From contig NZ_JAYROR010000040.1 of assembly GCF_041911615.1 (NCBI RefSeq), forward strand, positions 47,150 to 111,149: a stretch of DNA of 64,000 bases, written 5' to 3'. The notes beneath the pieces are model-generated. The model did no database searches. It had not been told where the DNA came from and worked only from the letters and a program-made list of their open reading frames with translations. This DNA is from Zoogloea sp041911615 (GTDB taxonomy: Bacteria > Pseudomonadota > Gammaproteobacteria > Burkholderiales > Rhodocyclaceae). Within the stretch, counting starts at the first letter, position 1. Each line of letters begins with the position of its first letter. Positions 35,405 through 44,607 of this stretch are shown here, one piece after another. Position numbers and translations under genes: made by a program.

Positions 35405-36193
35405 TCAATGGAAACTGCCTATCCGTTTCAGGTCGCTGAAATTGAACCAGATGAAAAAGGCCTTGCCGACGATGTTCTGCTCGGGGACGAAGCCCCAGCC
35501 GCGGCTGTCGAAACTGCCGTCCCGGTTATCGCCCATCATGAAGTAGTGCCCCGCCGGAACGGTGCAGGATACACCGCGGTTAGTATAGGTGCAGTTTTCC
35601 TGAAATGGGTATTTGATGATCTGGGAAACATACGCCGGTGCGTCATTTTCCACGATGATGCGGTGCTCCACGTCGCCGAGCTTTTCGAGATAGCTGGGCG
35701 AGTAGAACAGGCGGTCGGTGTGGAGATAATCGGCGATGTGGGTCTGCGGCTGGGCCACGCCGTTGATGGTCAGCTTCTTGTCGATGTACTCGATCTTGTC
35801 CCCGGGCAGGCCGACGACGCGCTTGATGTAGTCGAGCGACGGATCGGCCGGGAAGCGGAACACCATCACGTCGCCGCGCTGGGGCGTGTTCACTTCCATG
35901 ATCTTCTTGTTGATGACCGGCAGGCGAATGCCGTACGTCCATTTGTTGACGAGGATGAAATCGCCCACCAGCAGAGTCGGGATCATCGAACCGGACGGAA
36001 TCTTGAACGGCTCCACGACGAAGGAGCGCAGGCAGAACACCACCAGGATCACGGGGAAGAAGCTCGCCCCGTACTCGACCCACCAGGGCGTCTTCGCGCC
36101 AACGCTGCGACGCTTGCTGGCCACGAAGTGGTCCAGCGTCCACAGGACGCCGCTCACCAGCAGCAACAGGAAAAGAATCAGGGCGAAATTCAC
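35405..36193 (-). CDS. lepB: Signal peptidase I
   Basis: Inner-membrane serine/lysine protease that cleaves Sec and Tat signal peptides. 262 residues: hydrophobic N-terminal helix, second helix about 44-60, then the catalytic Ser69 in IPSGSMIPTLLVGDF, the catalytic Lys in SLDYIKRVVGLPGD, and GDNRDGSFDSRGWGFV. 24 bases after lepA. Confidence 0.97.
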   Translation of the reverse strand: MNFALILFLLLLVSGVLWTLDHFVASKRRSVGAKTPWWVEYGASFFPVILVVFCLRSFVVEPFKIPSGSMIPTLLVGDFILVNKWTYGIRLPVINKKIMEVNTPQRGDVMVFRFPADPSLDYIKRVVGLPGDKIEYIDKKLTINGVAQPQTHIADYLHTDRLFYSPSYLEKLGDVEHRIIVENDAPAYVSQIIKYPFQENCTYTNRGVSCTVPAGHYFMMGDNRDGSFDSRGWGFVPEQNIVGKAFFIWFNFSDLKRIGSFH

Positions 36194-36217
36194 GCGGTCA
36201 CTCCAGTCATCAGCGGC

Positions 36218-38014
36218 TTATTTGCCTTCATCCACCCGCAGCACGGCGAGGAACGCCTCCTGCGGAATCTCCACGTTGCCGACTTGCTTCATCCGCTTCT
36301 TGCCTTCCTTCTGCTTCTCGAGGAGCTTCTTCTTGCGGGTGATGTCGCCGCCGTAGCACTTGGCCAGCACATTCTTGCGCAGCGCCTTGATGGTTTCGCG
36401 GGCGACGATGTTCGAACCGATGGCCGCCTGCACGGCCACGTCGAACATCTGGCGCGGAATCAGCTCGCGCAGCTTCGCCACCAGTTCGCGGCCGCGGTAC
36501 TGGGAATTGGCGCGGTGCACGATGATCGACAGGGCATCCACCTTCTCGCTGGACACCAGCACGTCGAGCTTGACCAGATCGGCGGCACGGTATTCCTTGA
36601 ACTCGTAGTCGAGGGACGCGTAGCCGCGCGAGACGGATTTGAGCTTGTCAAAGAAATCCATGACAACTTCGTTCATGGGCATGTCGTAGATCAGCTGAAC
36701 CTGGCGGCCGTGGTAGAGCATGTCGACCTGCGCGCCACGCTTTTGGTTGCACAGGGTGATCACCGAACCGACGTATTCCTGGGGCAGGAAGATGACCGCC
36801 TTGATGATCGGCTCGCGCACCTCCTCGACCTTCGACAGATCGGGCAGCTTCGACGGATTCGAGATCTGCTCGACGGTACCGTCCTTCATCAGCACCTCGT
36901 AGACCACGGTCGGCGCCGTGGTGATGAGGTTCATGTCGAACTCGCGCTCGAGTCGCTCCTGCACGATTTCCATGTGCAGCAACCCCAGGAAGCCGCAGCG
37001 GAAGCCGAAGCCAAGCGCCTGGGAGACCTCCGGCTCGAACTGAAGCGACGCGTCGTTGAGGCGCAGCTTTTCGAGGGATTCGCGCAGCTGGTCGTACTCG
37101 TTGGACTCCACCGGGTAGAGGCCCGCGAAAACCTGTGGCTTGATTTCCTTGAAGCCGGCCAGCGGCGCCTCGGCCTTGCGGTTGGCCAGGGTGATGGTGT
37201 CACCCACCTTGGCGGATTTCAGTTCCTTGATGCCGGCGATGATGAAGCCCACCTGCCCCGCCGAGAGGGATTCCCGCGGCTGGGACTTGGGGGTGAACAC
37301 GCCCACCTGCTCGCACAGATGCTGGGCACCGGTGGACATGAACAGGATCTTGTCCTTGGGCCGCAGTTCGCCATCGACGACGCGGACCAGCATCACCACC
37401 CCCACGTAGTTGTCGAACCAGGAGTCGATGATCAGCGCCTTGAGCGGCGCGTCCGGATCGCCTTTGGGCGGCGGAACGCGGGCGATCACAGCCTCGAGGA
37501 TGTCTTCAACCCCCATGCCGGTCTTGGCCGAGCACGGGATCGCGTCGGTGGCGTCAATGCCGATGACGTCCTCGATCTCCTGCTTCGCGCCATCCGGATT
37601 GGCCTGGGGCAAATCCATCTTATTGAGGACGGGCACGACCTCCACGCCCTGGTCGAGGGCCGTGTAGCAGTTGGCCACCGTCTGGGCCTCGACGCCCTGA
37701 GACGCATCGACCACCAGCAGGCCACCCTCGCAGGCAGCCAGGGAACGAGAGACTTCGTAGGAGAAGTCCACGTGGCCCGGCGTATCGATGAGGTTCAGGT
37801 TATAGACTTGGCCGTCCCGCGCCCGATAGCTGAGCGCCGCCGTCTGAGCCTTGATCGTGATGCCACGCTCACGCTCGATATCCATCGAGTCGAGCACCTG
37901 GGCTTCCATTTCCCGCGAGGAAAGACCGCCGCACAGCTGGATGATCCGGTCGGCCAGGGTCGATTTGCCGTGGTCGATGTGGGCGATGATCGAAAAGTTT
38001 CTGATGTGTTGCAT
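36218..38014 (-). CDS. lepA: Elongation factor 4 (LepA)
   Basis: Translational GTPase (598 residues) that binds the ribosome. G1 AHIDHGKSTLADRI, G3 DTPGHVDFSYEV and G4 NKMDLP are present, with the C-terminal LepA-specific domain ending KKRMKQVGNVEIPQEAFLAV. Length matches the family exactly. Followed by lepB and preceded by a glutaredoxin-like gene (66 bases). Confidence 0.98.
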   Translation of the reverse strand: MQHIRNFSIIAHIDHGKSTLADRIIQLCGGLSSREMEAQVLDSMDIERERGITIKAQTAALSYRARDGQVYNLNLIDTPGHVDFSYEVSRSLAACEGGLLVVDASQGVEAQTVANCYTALDQGVEVVPVLNKMDLPQANPDGAKQEIEDVIGIDATDAIPCSAKTGMGVEDILEAVIARVPPPKGDPDAPLKALIIDSWFDNYVGVVMLVRVVDGELRPKDKILFMSTGAQHLCEQVGVFTPKSQPRESLSAGQVGFIIAGIKELKSAKVGDTITLANRKAEAPLAGFKEIKPQVFAGLYPVESNEYDQLRESLEKLRLNDASLQFEPEVSQALGFGFRCGFLGLLHMEIVQERLEREFDMNLITTAPTVVYEVLMKDGTVEQISNPSKLPDLSKVEEVREPIIKAVIFLPQEYVGSVITLCNQKRGAQVDMLYHGRQVQLIYDMPMNEVVMDFFDKLKSVSRGYASLDYEFKEYRAADLVKLDVLVSSEKVDALSIIVHRANSQYRGRELVAKLRELIPRQMFDVAVQAAIGSNIVARETIKALRKNVLAKCYGGDITRKKKLLEKQKEGKKRMKQVGNVEIPQEAFLAVLRVDEGK

Positions 38015-38080
38015 AGGCCATGAAAAAGGGTGCCAAGGGGCACCCTGAAAGAATTTGTTTGCCTGGCAAAGACTTGGATT

Positions 38081-38341
38081 CTAACCGATACGCCGGAAAT
38101 GAGCACGGACCGCAGCTTCGTCGAGGAAGTAGTGACACAGTTCCACATCCCCCGCCAGCACCACCGGCACCTTCTCGCTCCAGACCGCTTCCAGCTCGGG
38201 AAAGGCATCCACGTCCAGCACCTCGATGGCAAAACCCAGTTCCTGCTGCAAGGGCGCCAGCGCGTCCAGCAGATCATGGCAGAGGTGGCACCACTCCCGG
38301 CTCAGCACCGTCAGCCGGGGCTGTACGAGATCAGCGTTCAA
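38081..38341 (-). CDS. Glutaredoxin family (DUF836) small thiol protein
   Basis: A thioredoxin-fold protein of about 86 residues with the redox motif REWCHLCHDLLDAL (CxxC) near the N-terminus and VDAFPELEAVWSEKVPVVLAGD with the cis-Pro. The best start is the TTG at 38341, which overlaps the end of the protease gene by 11 bases and gives the usual length. An in-frame ATG at 38377 would lie well inside that gene. Located between mucD and lepA, as in many betaproteobacteria. Confidence 0.85.
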   Translation of the reverse strand: MNADLVQPRLTVLSREWCHLCHDLLDALAPLQQELGFAIEVLDVDAFPELEAVWSEKVPVVLAGDVELCHYFLDEAAVRAHFRRIG

Positions 38342-39767
38342 GGGTTCGCAACGGCACGAAAGTCTGGGTGTCGCCACGGAGCACGAGCACCGTCACCGTC
38401 TGCCCGAGATCCAGGGCGGCGACGACCCGATTGAATTGATCGACCGAGCGGATGTCGATGCGCACGCCGCGATTCACAATCGCCAGGATCGCATCGCCCG
38501 CCTGAATTTCAGACGCCCGGGCCGACGCGCTGCGCAGGGCGTCGACCACCACCCCGCCCCCCGCCATACGCCCGTCCCGACGCTGTTCGGCGTTCGGCTC
38601 GACAACCACCAGGCCCAGCTTGTTGGGCGCAGCATCCGGTCGAGGCAACTTCGCCGCCACCTTGCGAATCTTGTTATCCTCGGGCAGTTCCGCCACCACG
38701 ACCGACAAGTCCCGCAACATGCCCTTGCGCCAGACCTGCACCGGCACGCGTGCACCCGGCCGGGTACCACCGACGATGCGCGGCAGGTCGCCGGAGATGC
38801 CCACCAGCTTGCCGTCGAAACGCAGCACGATGTCACCCTGCTCGAGCCCCGCCTTGTCCGCCGGACTCCCCTTCTCGACCGAACTCACCAGCGCCCCCAC
38901 CGGCTTGCCGAGCCCGAAACTATCCGCCAGTTCGCGCGAAACCTCCTGGATCACCACACCGATACGCCCGCGCTGCACCCGTCCGCTCGCCCGAAGCTGA
39001 CTCTGAACGTCCATCGCCACGTCGATGGGAATCGCGAACGACAACCCCATGAATCCGCCTGTACGGCTGTAGATCTGGGAGTTGATGCCGACCACCTCGC
39101 CCTTCATGTTGAACAGCGGGCCACCGGAATTACCCGGATTGATCGCCACGTCGGTCTGGATGAAAGGCACGAAATTTTCCTGCGGCAACGAGCGCCCCTT
39201 CGCGCTGACGATACCTGCCGTCACCGAGTTCTCGAAGCCGAACGGCGAGCCGATGGCCACCACCCAGTCGCCCACCCGCAGCCGGTTCGGATCGCCGAGC
39301 ACCACACGCGGCAGCCCGCTCGCATCGATCTTGAGCAAGGCCACATCGGTCCGCGGGTCCGCTCCCATCAGACGGGCACGGAACTCGCGCTTGTCGGTCA
39401 GCTTGACGACGATCTCGTCGGCGCCGTCGACAACGTGGGCATTGGTCAGCACGTAGCCGTCGGACGAGACGATGAAGCCCGAACCGAGGGACCGGCTGTC
39501 AGGATCGACGCGAGGCGCCCCCGGATGTCGCGGAATGAAACGCCGAAAAAGATCGAACATCGGATCGTCTTCGTCGAGACTCGGCACGCCGCCACGCCCC
39601 TGGCGAACCGCCTGGGTCGTGCTGATATTCACGACCGCCGCCCCCTGCCGCTCAGCCAGATCGGCGAATTCGGGCAGATCGCGAGCCAGCGCCGACTGGG
39701 CCGACACCAACACGATCAACGCGCCGAACAGCGCGAACACCCGAAACACAAACGCCATCGCCTTCAT
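38331..39767 (-). CDS. mucD: Periplasmic Do/MucD-type serine protease
   Basis: Envelope stress protease/chaperone of 478 residues. Signal peptide about 1-28 (MKAMAFVF ... SALARDLPEF). Trypsin-like domain with His in LTNAHVVDG, Asp in RTDVALLKID and Ser in INPGNSGGPLFN, followed by two PDZ domains (about 275-365 and 395-470). The ATG at 39767 overlaps the rseC stop (ATGA). Its place in the rpoE-rse operon matches MucD. Confidence 0.95.
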   Translation of the reverse strand: MKAMAFVFRVFALFGALIVLVSAQSALARDLPEFADLAERQGAAVVNISTTQAVRQGRGGVPSLDEDDPMFDLFRRFIPRHPGAPRVDPDSRSLGSGFIVSSDGYVLTNAHVVDGADEIVVKLTDKREFRARLMGADPRTDVALLKIDASGLPRVVLGDPNRLRVGDWVVAIGSPFGFENSVTAGIVSAKGRSLPQENFVPFIQTDVAINPGNSGGPLFNMKGEVVGINSQIYSRTGGFMGLSFAIPIDVAMDVQSQLRASGRVQRGRIGVVIQEVSRELADSFGLGKPVGALVSSVEKGSPADKAGLEQGDIVLRFDGKLVGISGDLPRIVGGTRPGARVPVQVWRKGMLRDLSVVVAELPEDNKIRKVAAKLPRPDAAPNKLGLVVVEPNAEQRRDGRMAGGGVVVDALRSASARASEIQAGDAILAIVNRGVRIDIRSVDQFNRVVAALDLGQTVTVLVLRGDTQTFVPLRTLER

Positions 39768-40219
39768 CGCCCGCAGCCCCCGGCGTCCAGATCCGCTTTT
39801 TCGAGTCGTAGCGGCGGCACGCCGGCGCCCGACCACGCAATTCGGCGGCGCCCCAGCAACGCGGCGACGGTACCGCCCGCCACCGCGCCCAGCGCAGCAA
39901 GCAGATCCGCGCCACCCGGAGCGGCCACGGCACTGCCCAGTGCCGCCCCGGCGAGCACGCCCACCACCGGCCAGGCATAAGTGGCGAGGGCCGCCTTAAG
40001 CGGCAGCCCGTCTTCGACCAGCACCCCAACCGGATCCCCTGGAAGCGCACCGATGTCGTTCGCGACGCGCACAACGTGACTGGTCTGCGCCAACGGTCGC
40101 GCGATATTCACGCCGCCGCAACCGCCGGGCTCGTTGCACCGCCCGCACCCCTGGGCGACCGACACGTCGACCCACGCGTAACCATCCTCGACCTTCGACA
40201 CCACACCTTTGACCCGCAT
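39764..40219 (-). CDS. rseC: RseC/MucC family membrane protein
   Basis: A 151-residue inner-membrane protein of the SoxR-reducing/RseC family. Cys-rich N-terminus (QGCGRCNEPGGCGG), then two hydrophobic helices (about 78-95 and 103-122). The family influences sigma-E signalling or SoxR reduction. The ATG overlaps the rseB stop by one base (TGATG). Confidence 0.92.
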   Translation of the reverse strand: MRVKGVVSKVEDGYAWVDVSVAQGCGRCNEPGGCGGVNIARPLAQTSHVVRVANDIGALPGDPVGVLVEDGLPLKAALATYAWPVVGVLAGAALGSAVAAPGGADLLAALGAVAGGTVAALLGRRRIAWSGAGVPPLRLEKADLDAGGCGR

Positions 40220-41184
40220 CAGCGCTTCCGCACCTCGACGCCATCGGCGATCCGCACGAGCGCGGCCGGCGGCACCTCACCGAGCACGGTAATCAGATGA
40301 TCGGCCACCGTCCGCCGGAAGATATTGACCGCCCCGTTGGCGCTCATGCCGCTCTGGGCATGCGCCTTGACCGATTGCGGCTCGATGAACACCGAGATCG
40401 CCGCCAGGCCGTCGGAAAACACCACATGGTAGGCCTCGCCGCGCTCCTTGCGGGCGGGACGCGCCACCGAAACAACCTGCCTGAAGCCCGGAATCGTGTT
40501 GCGGAACACCCATCCGGTATCCTCCACCTTCACGTCGTTACCGCGCGCCTGCACCACCTTCCAGTCGGCGCCGCGGACGAAACGCGGCTTCACTTTTTCC
40601 TTGTCGAAGACGGTGCCGATCTGCACGTCATTGAATGCGAACTGCTCGATGCTCTCGCCTTTTTCGCCGATCAGGCGGGCGCGAAGCAACAATCCGGAAG
40701 CCACGTCGGCCCAGAGCTGATGGCCGAAACGCATGTCGTCCTTCGGCTCGAGGATGATCTGCTGACTTTCCAGACCGGCGATCCGGACGACCTCGCCTTT
40801 GCGGATACGGTAGTTCTCGGCCAGGGCGCTGGGCGAGGCCGGCAGCCGCGCCGGGAAACTGCGGCGCGCCGACGACTGATCGACGATCACGAGTTTCTGG
40901 TCGGGCAGGAAGCACTGCACCTCGTCGTTGCTGCGCACCACCTCGCGCGGACTGCCGTCCAACGCTTCGAGCTTCTCGAATTCGGCACCGCCATCCACCA
41001 GATGGGCGATGCGCGACATCTCAACGTTCTTGCCATTCTGGTAGCTGAAGGTGCCGATGTAGTTAAGCTTGTGCGCCGCGTTGGAAATCCGGCCCAGCCA
41101 GCTGATCGGATCACTCGGGCCATCGGCCCAGGCCGCGCCCTGCGTTGCAAGCACGGCCGCACAGATGCAGAGGAAACGCTTCAT
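40219..41184 (-). CDS. rseB: Periplasmic sigma-E regulator RseB/MucB
   Basis: A 321-residue periplasmic protein that binds RseA and shields it from protease cleavage. Signal peptide about 1-20 (MKRFLCICAAVLATQGAAWA). The large domain starts with ISNAAHKLNYIGTFSYQNGK and includes LLLRARLIGEKGESIEQFAFND; the small C-terminal domain starts near 225. Overlaps rseA by four bases. Confidence 0.94.
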   Translation of the reverse strand: MKRFLCICAAVLATQGAAWADGPSDPISWLGRISNAAHKLNYIGTFSYQNGKNVEMSRIAHLVDGGAEFEKLEALDGSPREVVRSNDEVQCFLPDQKLVIVDQSSARRSFPARLPASPSALAENYRIRKGEVVRIAGLESQQIILEPKDDMRFGHQLWADVASGLLLRARLIGEKGESIEQFAFNDVQIGTVFDKEKVKPRFVRGADWKVVQARGNDVKVEDTGWVFRNTIPGFRQVVSVARPARKERGEAYHVVFSDGLAAISVFIEPQSVKAHAQSGMSANGAVNIFRRTVADHLITVLGEVPPAALVRIADGVEVRKR

Positions 41185-41729
41185 CGCTCACCGGCCGCAC
41201 GCGTGTCCGAAACGGTCCGGACGTACATCGCCACACCGGGCATCGCCGCGGACGGCGCCATCGCCTGGTGGGCAAACACGTATTCGCGGTCAGACGGTTC
41301 GCCAGCCGCGCTGGAAACTCTTTGAACCGATTCCGCCGGAGGTGCCGCCGCGACAGCGACCGCCGGCGCCTTGACCGCTGCCACTTTCGGCATCCCGTCG
41401 CCAGCGCCGCCGTTGAGCGTCATCGCCACCCAGCCTACTGCAGCCACCCCCATCACCGATGCGGCGATCGGCATGAAATGACGGACCCAGCCCGCGCCCA
41501 CCGCCTGACGGGAAGGCGCCAGCACGGTCGGCTCCTCGTCGAGGCAGCGCATCACGTTGCGCGTGAAATCCGCCGACAGCGCATCTTCGTCCCGTAGCAC
41601 GTCTCCGATGAGGCAATAACTCTCCCAATCCCGACGCAACGCACCGTCCCGCTTGAGGGACTCGAACATTCGCGCCGACGCGTCTTCGTCGAGCGCACCG
41701 TCGAGCAGAGCCGAAACCTTTTCTTTCAT
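41181..41729 (-). CDS. rseA: Anti-sigma-E factor RseA/MucA
   Basis: A single-pass inner-membrane anti-sigma factor, 182 residues. The N-terminal sigma-binding domain is typical (MKEKVSALLDGALDEDASARMFESLKRDGALRRDWESY), a hydrophobic helix spans about 98-116, and the periplasmic part is Ala/Pro-rich. The ATG at 41729 lies just 3 bases after the rpoE stop. Confidence 0.93.
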   Translation of the reverse strand: MKEKVSALLDGALDEDASARMFESLKRDGALRRDWESYCLIGDVLRDEDALSADFTRNVMRCLDEEPTVLAPSRQAVGAGWVRHFMPIAASVMGVAAVGWVAMTLNGGAGDGMPKVAAVKAPAVAVAAAPPAESVQRVSSAAGEPSDREYVFAHQAMAPSAAMPGVAMYVRTVSDTRAAGER

Positions 41730-41733
41730 TGTC

Positions 41734-42333
41734 TTACCACCTCTTGTTCGGAGCCGTATCGAGCAACGGCTTGAGCTTCTCGGAAATCGCCTCACGGGCA
41801 CGAAAAATCCGTGAGCGCACCGTGCCAATGGGGCACTCCATGATCGATGCGATCTCGTCGTAGCTCAAACCTTCGATTTCTCGCAAAACGATCGCCGTCC
41901 TCAACTCCTCGGGCAAGGCTTCCATGGCCACATTGACGGTATCACCGATCTGCTTGGTCATCAGCAACCGCTCGGGCGTGTTGATGTCGCGCAGTTGATC
42001 GCCGTCCTCGAAGGTCTCGGCCTCCTCGGAGTCGAAATCCGTCGTGGTCGGTGCTCGCCGACCCTGCGAAACCAGAAAGTTCTTGGCGGTGTTGATCCCA
42101 ATACGGTAAAGCCACGTGTAAAAAGCACTGTCCCCCCGGAACGACGGCAAGGCGCGATAAGCCTTGATGAACGTTTCCTGGGCAACATCCTCCACTTCGG
42201 CAGGATCGCGGATCAATCTAGACAACAGGCGGGCGAGCTTGCGCTGATACTTCGCAACCAGCAGGCCGAAAGCCTGCTTGTCGCCGCGCTGGACACGCTC
42301 GACCAACTGCTGGTCAATTTCTCGATCGCTCAT
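41734..42333 (-). CDS. rpoE: RNA polymerase sigma-E factor (RpoE/AlgU)
   Basis: Extracytoplasmic-function sigma factor of 199 residues controlling the envelope stress response. Region 2 has DVAQETFIKAYRALPSFRGDSAFYTWLYRI and region 4 ALPEELRTAIVLREIEGLSYDEIA with MECPIGTVRSRIFRAR. The ATG at 42333 (MSDREIDQQLVERVQRGD) matches the family; the upstream extension is not conserved. First gene of the rpoE-rseABC-mucD block. Confidence 0.97.
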   Translation of the reverse strand: MSDREIDQQLVERVQRGDKQAFGLLVAKYQRKLARLLSRLIRDPAEVEDVAQETFIKAYRALPSFRGDSAFYTWLYRIGINTAKNFLVSQGRRAPTTTDFDSEEAETFEDGDQLRDINTPERLLMTKQIGDTVNVAMEALPEELRTAIVLREIEGLSYDEIASIMECPIGTVRSRIFRAREAISEKLKPLLDTAPNKRW

Positions 42334-42513
42334 GGTCGGAACAGGTTTACCTCGTGAATCGTGACCGGGTCGGCCACCGACCGCGCAGTATACCGTGTGC
42401 GCCCATGATTCCTGCGAAAGCACTGAGGTTGACCGCTGCGCTTCATCCATAGTTCAGTCGGCGGCAGGGTTTTGTTGGTCGCAGACGCCGTCTGCACGAT
42501 CGACTCAGCGTGC

Positions 42514-42519
42514 TATAGT
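42514..42519 (+). promoter_or_regulatory. Extended -10 promoter element of nadB
   Basis: TATAGT preceded by TG (TGCTATAGT) forms an extended -10 box 37 bases before the nadB GTG; the -35 position (TCTGCA) is weak. It is in the 223-base gap between divergent rpoE and nadB. Confidence 0.5.
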
Positions 42520-42556
42520 CGGCCCTCCCAAACATCGCTCCCCGCGGAATTTCGAA

Positions 42557-44146
42557 GTGACCGCCTTTGATGTGCTCATTCTGGGAAGCGGCCTCGCCGG
42601 CCAATCCCTCGCACTGCGCCTTGCCGACACTCACAAGGTAGCCCTCGTCACCAAACGAACGCTGGAAGACAGCGCCAGCGCCTGGGCGCAGGGCGGCATC
42701 GCCGCCGTCCTCGACCCCACCGACAGCACCGAAGCCCACATCGCCGACACTCACACGGCCGGCGCCGGCCTGTGCGCCGACGACGCCACCCGCTTCGTCG
42801 TCGAAAACGGCCCAAGGGCGATCCGCTGGCTGATCGACCACGGCGTGCCTTTCACCGGTGACGCCAATTCGCCGATCGGCTACCACCTCACCCGCGAGGG
42901 CGGGCACGGACACCGGCGAGTGATCCACGTCGCCGACGCGACCGGCGCCGCCGTACAGGCCACGCTCACCGAACAGGTGCGGGCCCACCCCAACATTCAG
43001 ATTTTCGAGCAGCACATCGCCGTCGACCTCATCGTCGGCCGCAAGATCGGGCGCCCCGAAGCCGGCTGCCTGGGCGCGTACGTGCTCGACATCCCCAATG
43101 ACGAAGTGCGCACCTTCGCGGCTCGTCACACGGTGCTCGCCACCGGCGGAGCCGGCAAGGTTTACCTCTACACCACCAACCCCGACACCGCCACCGGCGA
43201 TGGCGTGGCGATGGCCTGGCGGGCGGGTTGCCGGGTGGCGAACATGGAATTCATCCAGTTTCACCCCACCTGCCTATACCACCCGCAGGCCAAATCCTTC
43301 CTGATTTCCGAAGCCGTACGCGGCGAAGGGGGCCTGCTGCGCCGCCCCGATGGCAGCCGCTTCATGCCCGAACACGATCGCCGCGAGGAGCTCGCCCCCC
43401 GCGATGTCGTCGCGCGCGCCATCGACTTCGAGATGAAGAAGCACGGCCTCGACTGTGTTTTCCTCGACATCAGCCACAAGCCGGCCGATTTCCTGCGCGA
43501 ACACTTCCCCAACATCCTGGCCCGCTGCGCCGAACTGGGCATCGACATCACTCACCAGCCGATACCGGTGGTGCCGGCCGCGCATTATTTGTGCGGCGGC
43601 GTGGTTGTCGACCTGCGCGCCCGCACCGACGTCCCGGGCCTCTACGCCATCGGCGAGACCTCATGCACCGGTCTGCACGGTGCCAATCGGCTCGCCAGCA
43701 ATTCATTGCTCGAGTGCCTCGTCTACAGCGAGGCCGCCGCCGCCGACATCGTCGCCAATCCGCGCCCCCACGCCGACGCCCTGCCCCAGTGGGACGAGAG
43801 CCGCGTGACCGACGCCGACGAGGCGATCGTAATCTCCCACAACTGGGAGGAGCTGCGTCGCTTCATGTGGGATTACGTCGGGATTGTGCGCACCAACAAG
43901 CGCCTCCAGCGCGCCCAGCACCGGATTCGCCTGCTCGCCCGCGAGATCGACGAGTTCTACAGCAACTTCCGGGTCAGCAACGATCTGATCGAATTGCGCA
44001 ACCTGGTGGTCACCGCCGACCTCATCGTCCGCAGCGCCCTTCAGCGCAAGGAAAGCCGTGGGCTGCACTTCAGCCGCGATTATCCGGCAACGCTTCCCAA
44101 GGCGCGGGATACCGTCTTGCGCCCCAGCCGTCCCAAGGCAGGCTAA
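42557..44146 (+). CDS. nadB: L-aspartate oxidase NadB
   Basis: FAD enzyme (529 residues) that oxidises aspartate to iminoaspartate, the first step of NAD synthesis. FAD-binding LILGSGLAGQSLALRLA at the start, SASAWAQGGIAAV, the substrate loop EFIQFHPT, and GETSCTGLHGANRLASNSLLECLVYS near the C-terminus of the flavin domain. The start is GTG at 42557, placed directly before the FAD motif (VTAFDVLI); upstream sequence is promoter. The stop overlaps the opposing ygfX stop. Confidence 0.96.
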   Translation: MTAFDVLILGSGLAGQSLALRLADTHKVALVTKRTLEDSASAWAQGGIAAVLDPTDSTEAHIADTHTAGAGLCADDATRFVVENGPRAIRWLIDHGVPFTGDANSPIGYHLTREGGHGHRRVIHVADATGAAVQATLTEQVRAHPNIQIFEQHIAVDLIVGRKIGRPEAGCLGAYVLDIPNDEVRTFAARHTVLATGGAGKVYLYTTNPDTATGDGVAMAWRAGCRVANMEFIQFHPTCLYHPQAKSFLISEAVRGEGGLLRRPDGSRFMPEHDRREELAPRDVVARAIDFEMKKHGLDCVFLDISHKPADFLREHFPNILARCAELGIDITHQPIPVVPAAHYLCGGVVVDLRARTDVPGLYAIGETSCTGLHGANRLASNSLLECLVYSEAAAADIVANPRPHADALPQWDESRVTDADEAIVISHNWEELRRFMWDYVGIVRTNKRLQRAQHRIRLLAREIDEFYSNFRVSNDLIELRNLVVTADLIVRSALQRKESRGLHFSRDYPATLPKARDTVLRPSRPKAG

Positions 44147-44580
44147 ACCGACTCGGGCGGCCCCGCGTCAGCGTCTTCCGCCCGGGCGCGCAATCTCAAC
44201 CAGATCTGTAGCGCCCGCCACGCCCCGGGCGACAACTGGTCGCGAAGAATCATCATCGCACCCGCGGCTCGCCGATCGCCCGCCTTCCAGGCCAGCCAGA
44301 CGACGCCTGGCGCGATCACGGTGGCCGGCGCCGGCCTCACGATCTCTTCGGCGCCCGCCGGTGAAAACACCATCCGGCCATCGTCCTCCAGCCCAAGAAG
44401 CGCCACATCGGAGCGACGCCAAGCCCGCCATCCGAACCGCGCGGACAAGCCGATCGCCGCCAGCAACACCGTGGCAACCACTGGATCCCCCAGGAATACC
44501 AACGAAAAAGCCGCCCCGACATGCACGACCATCACGAGGATGGCGCGCAGCCGCGACGGCTTGATTTCGATCACGCTCAC
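44143..44580 (-). CDS. YgfX/CptA-like small membrane protein
   Basis: A 145-residue protein with two adjacent hydrophobic helices (about 12-32 and 35-48) followed by a soluble domain (WLAWKAGDRRAAGAMMILRDQLSPGAWRALQIWLRLRA), the pattern of the YgfX family (DUF1434), where WR..L..WLR is conserved. Some members are described as toxin components acting on cell division proteins, but that role is not evident here. It ends the fab operon and overlaps the opposing nadB end by four bases. Confidence 0.8.
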   Translation of the reverse strand: MSVIEIKPSRLRAILVMVVHVGAAFSLVFLGDPVVATVLLAAIGLSARFGWRAWRRSDVALLGLEDDGRMVFSPAGAEEIVRPAPATVIAPGVVWLAWKAGDRRAAGAMMILRDQLSPGAWRALQIWLRLRARAEDADAGPPESV

Positions 44581-44607
44581 GACCAGCGGTCTCCCGCGGC
44601 CGCCACG

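Noticed and set aside
35408..38023. An 871-codon plus-strand frame opposite lepB and lepA
   Set aside because: It mirrors two well-defined genes with complete families; His/Asp/Leu-rich antisense composition.
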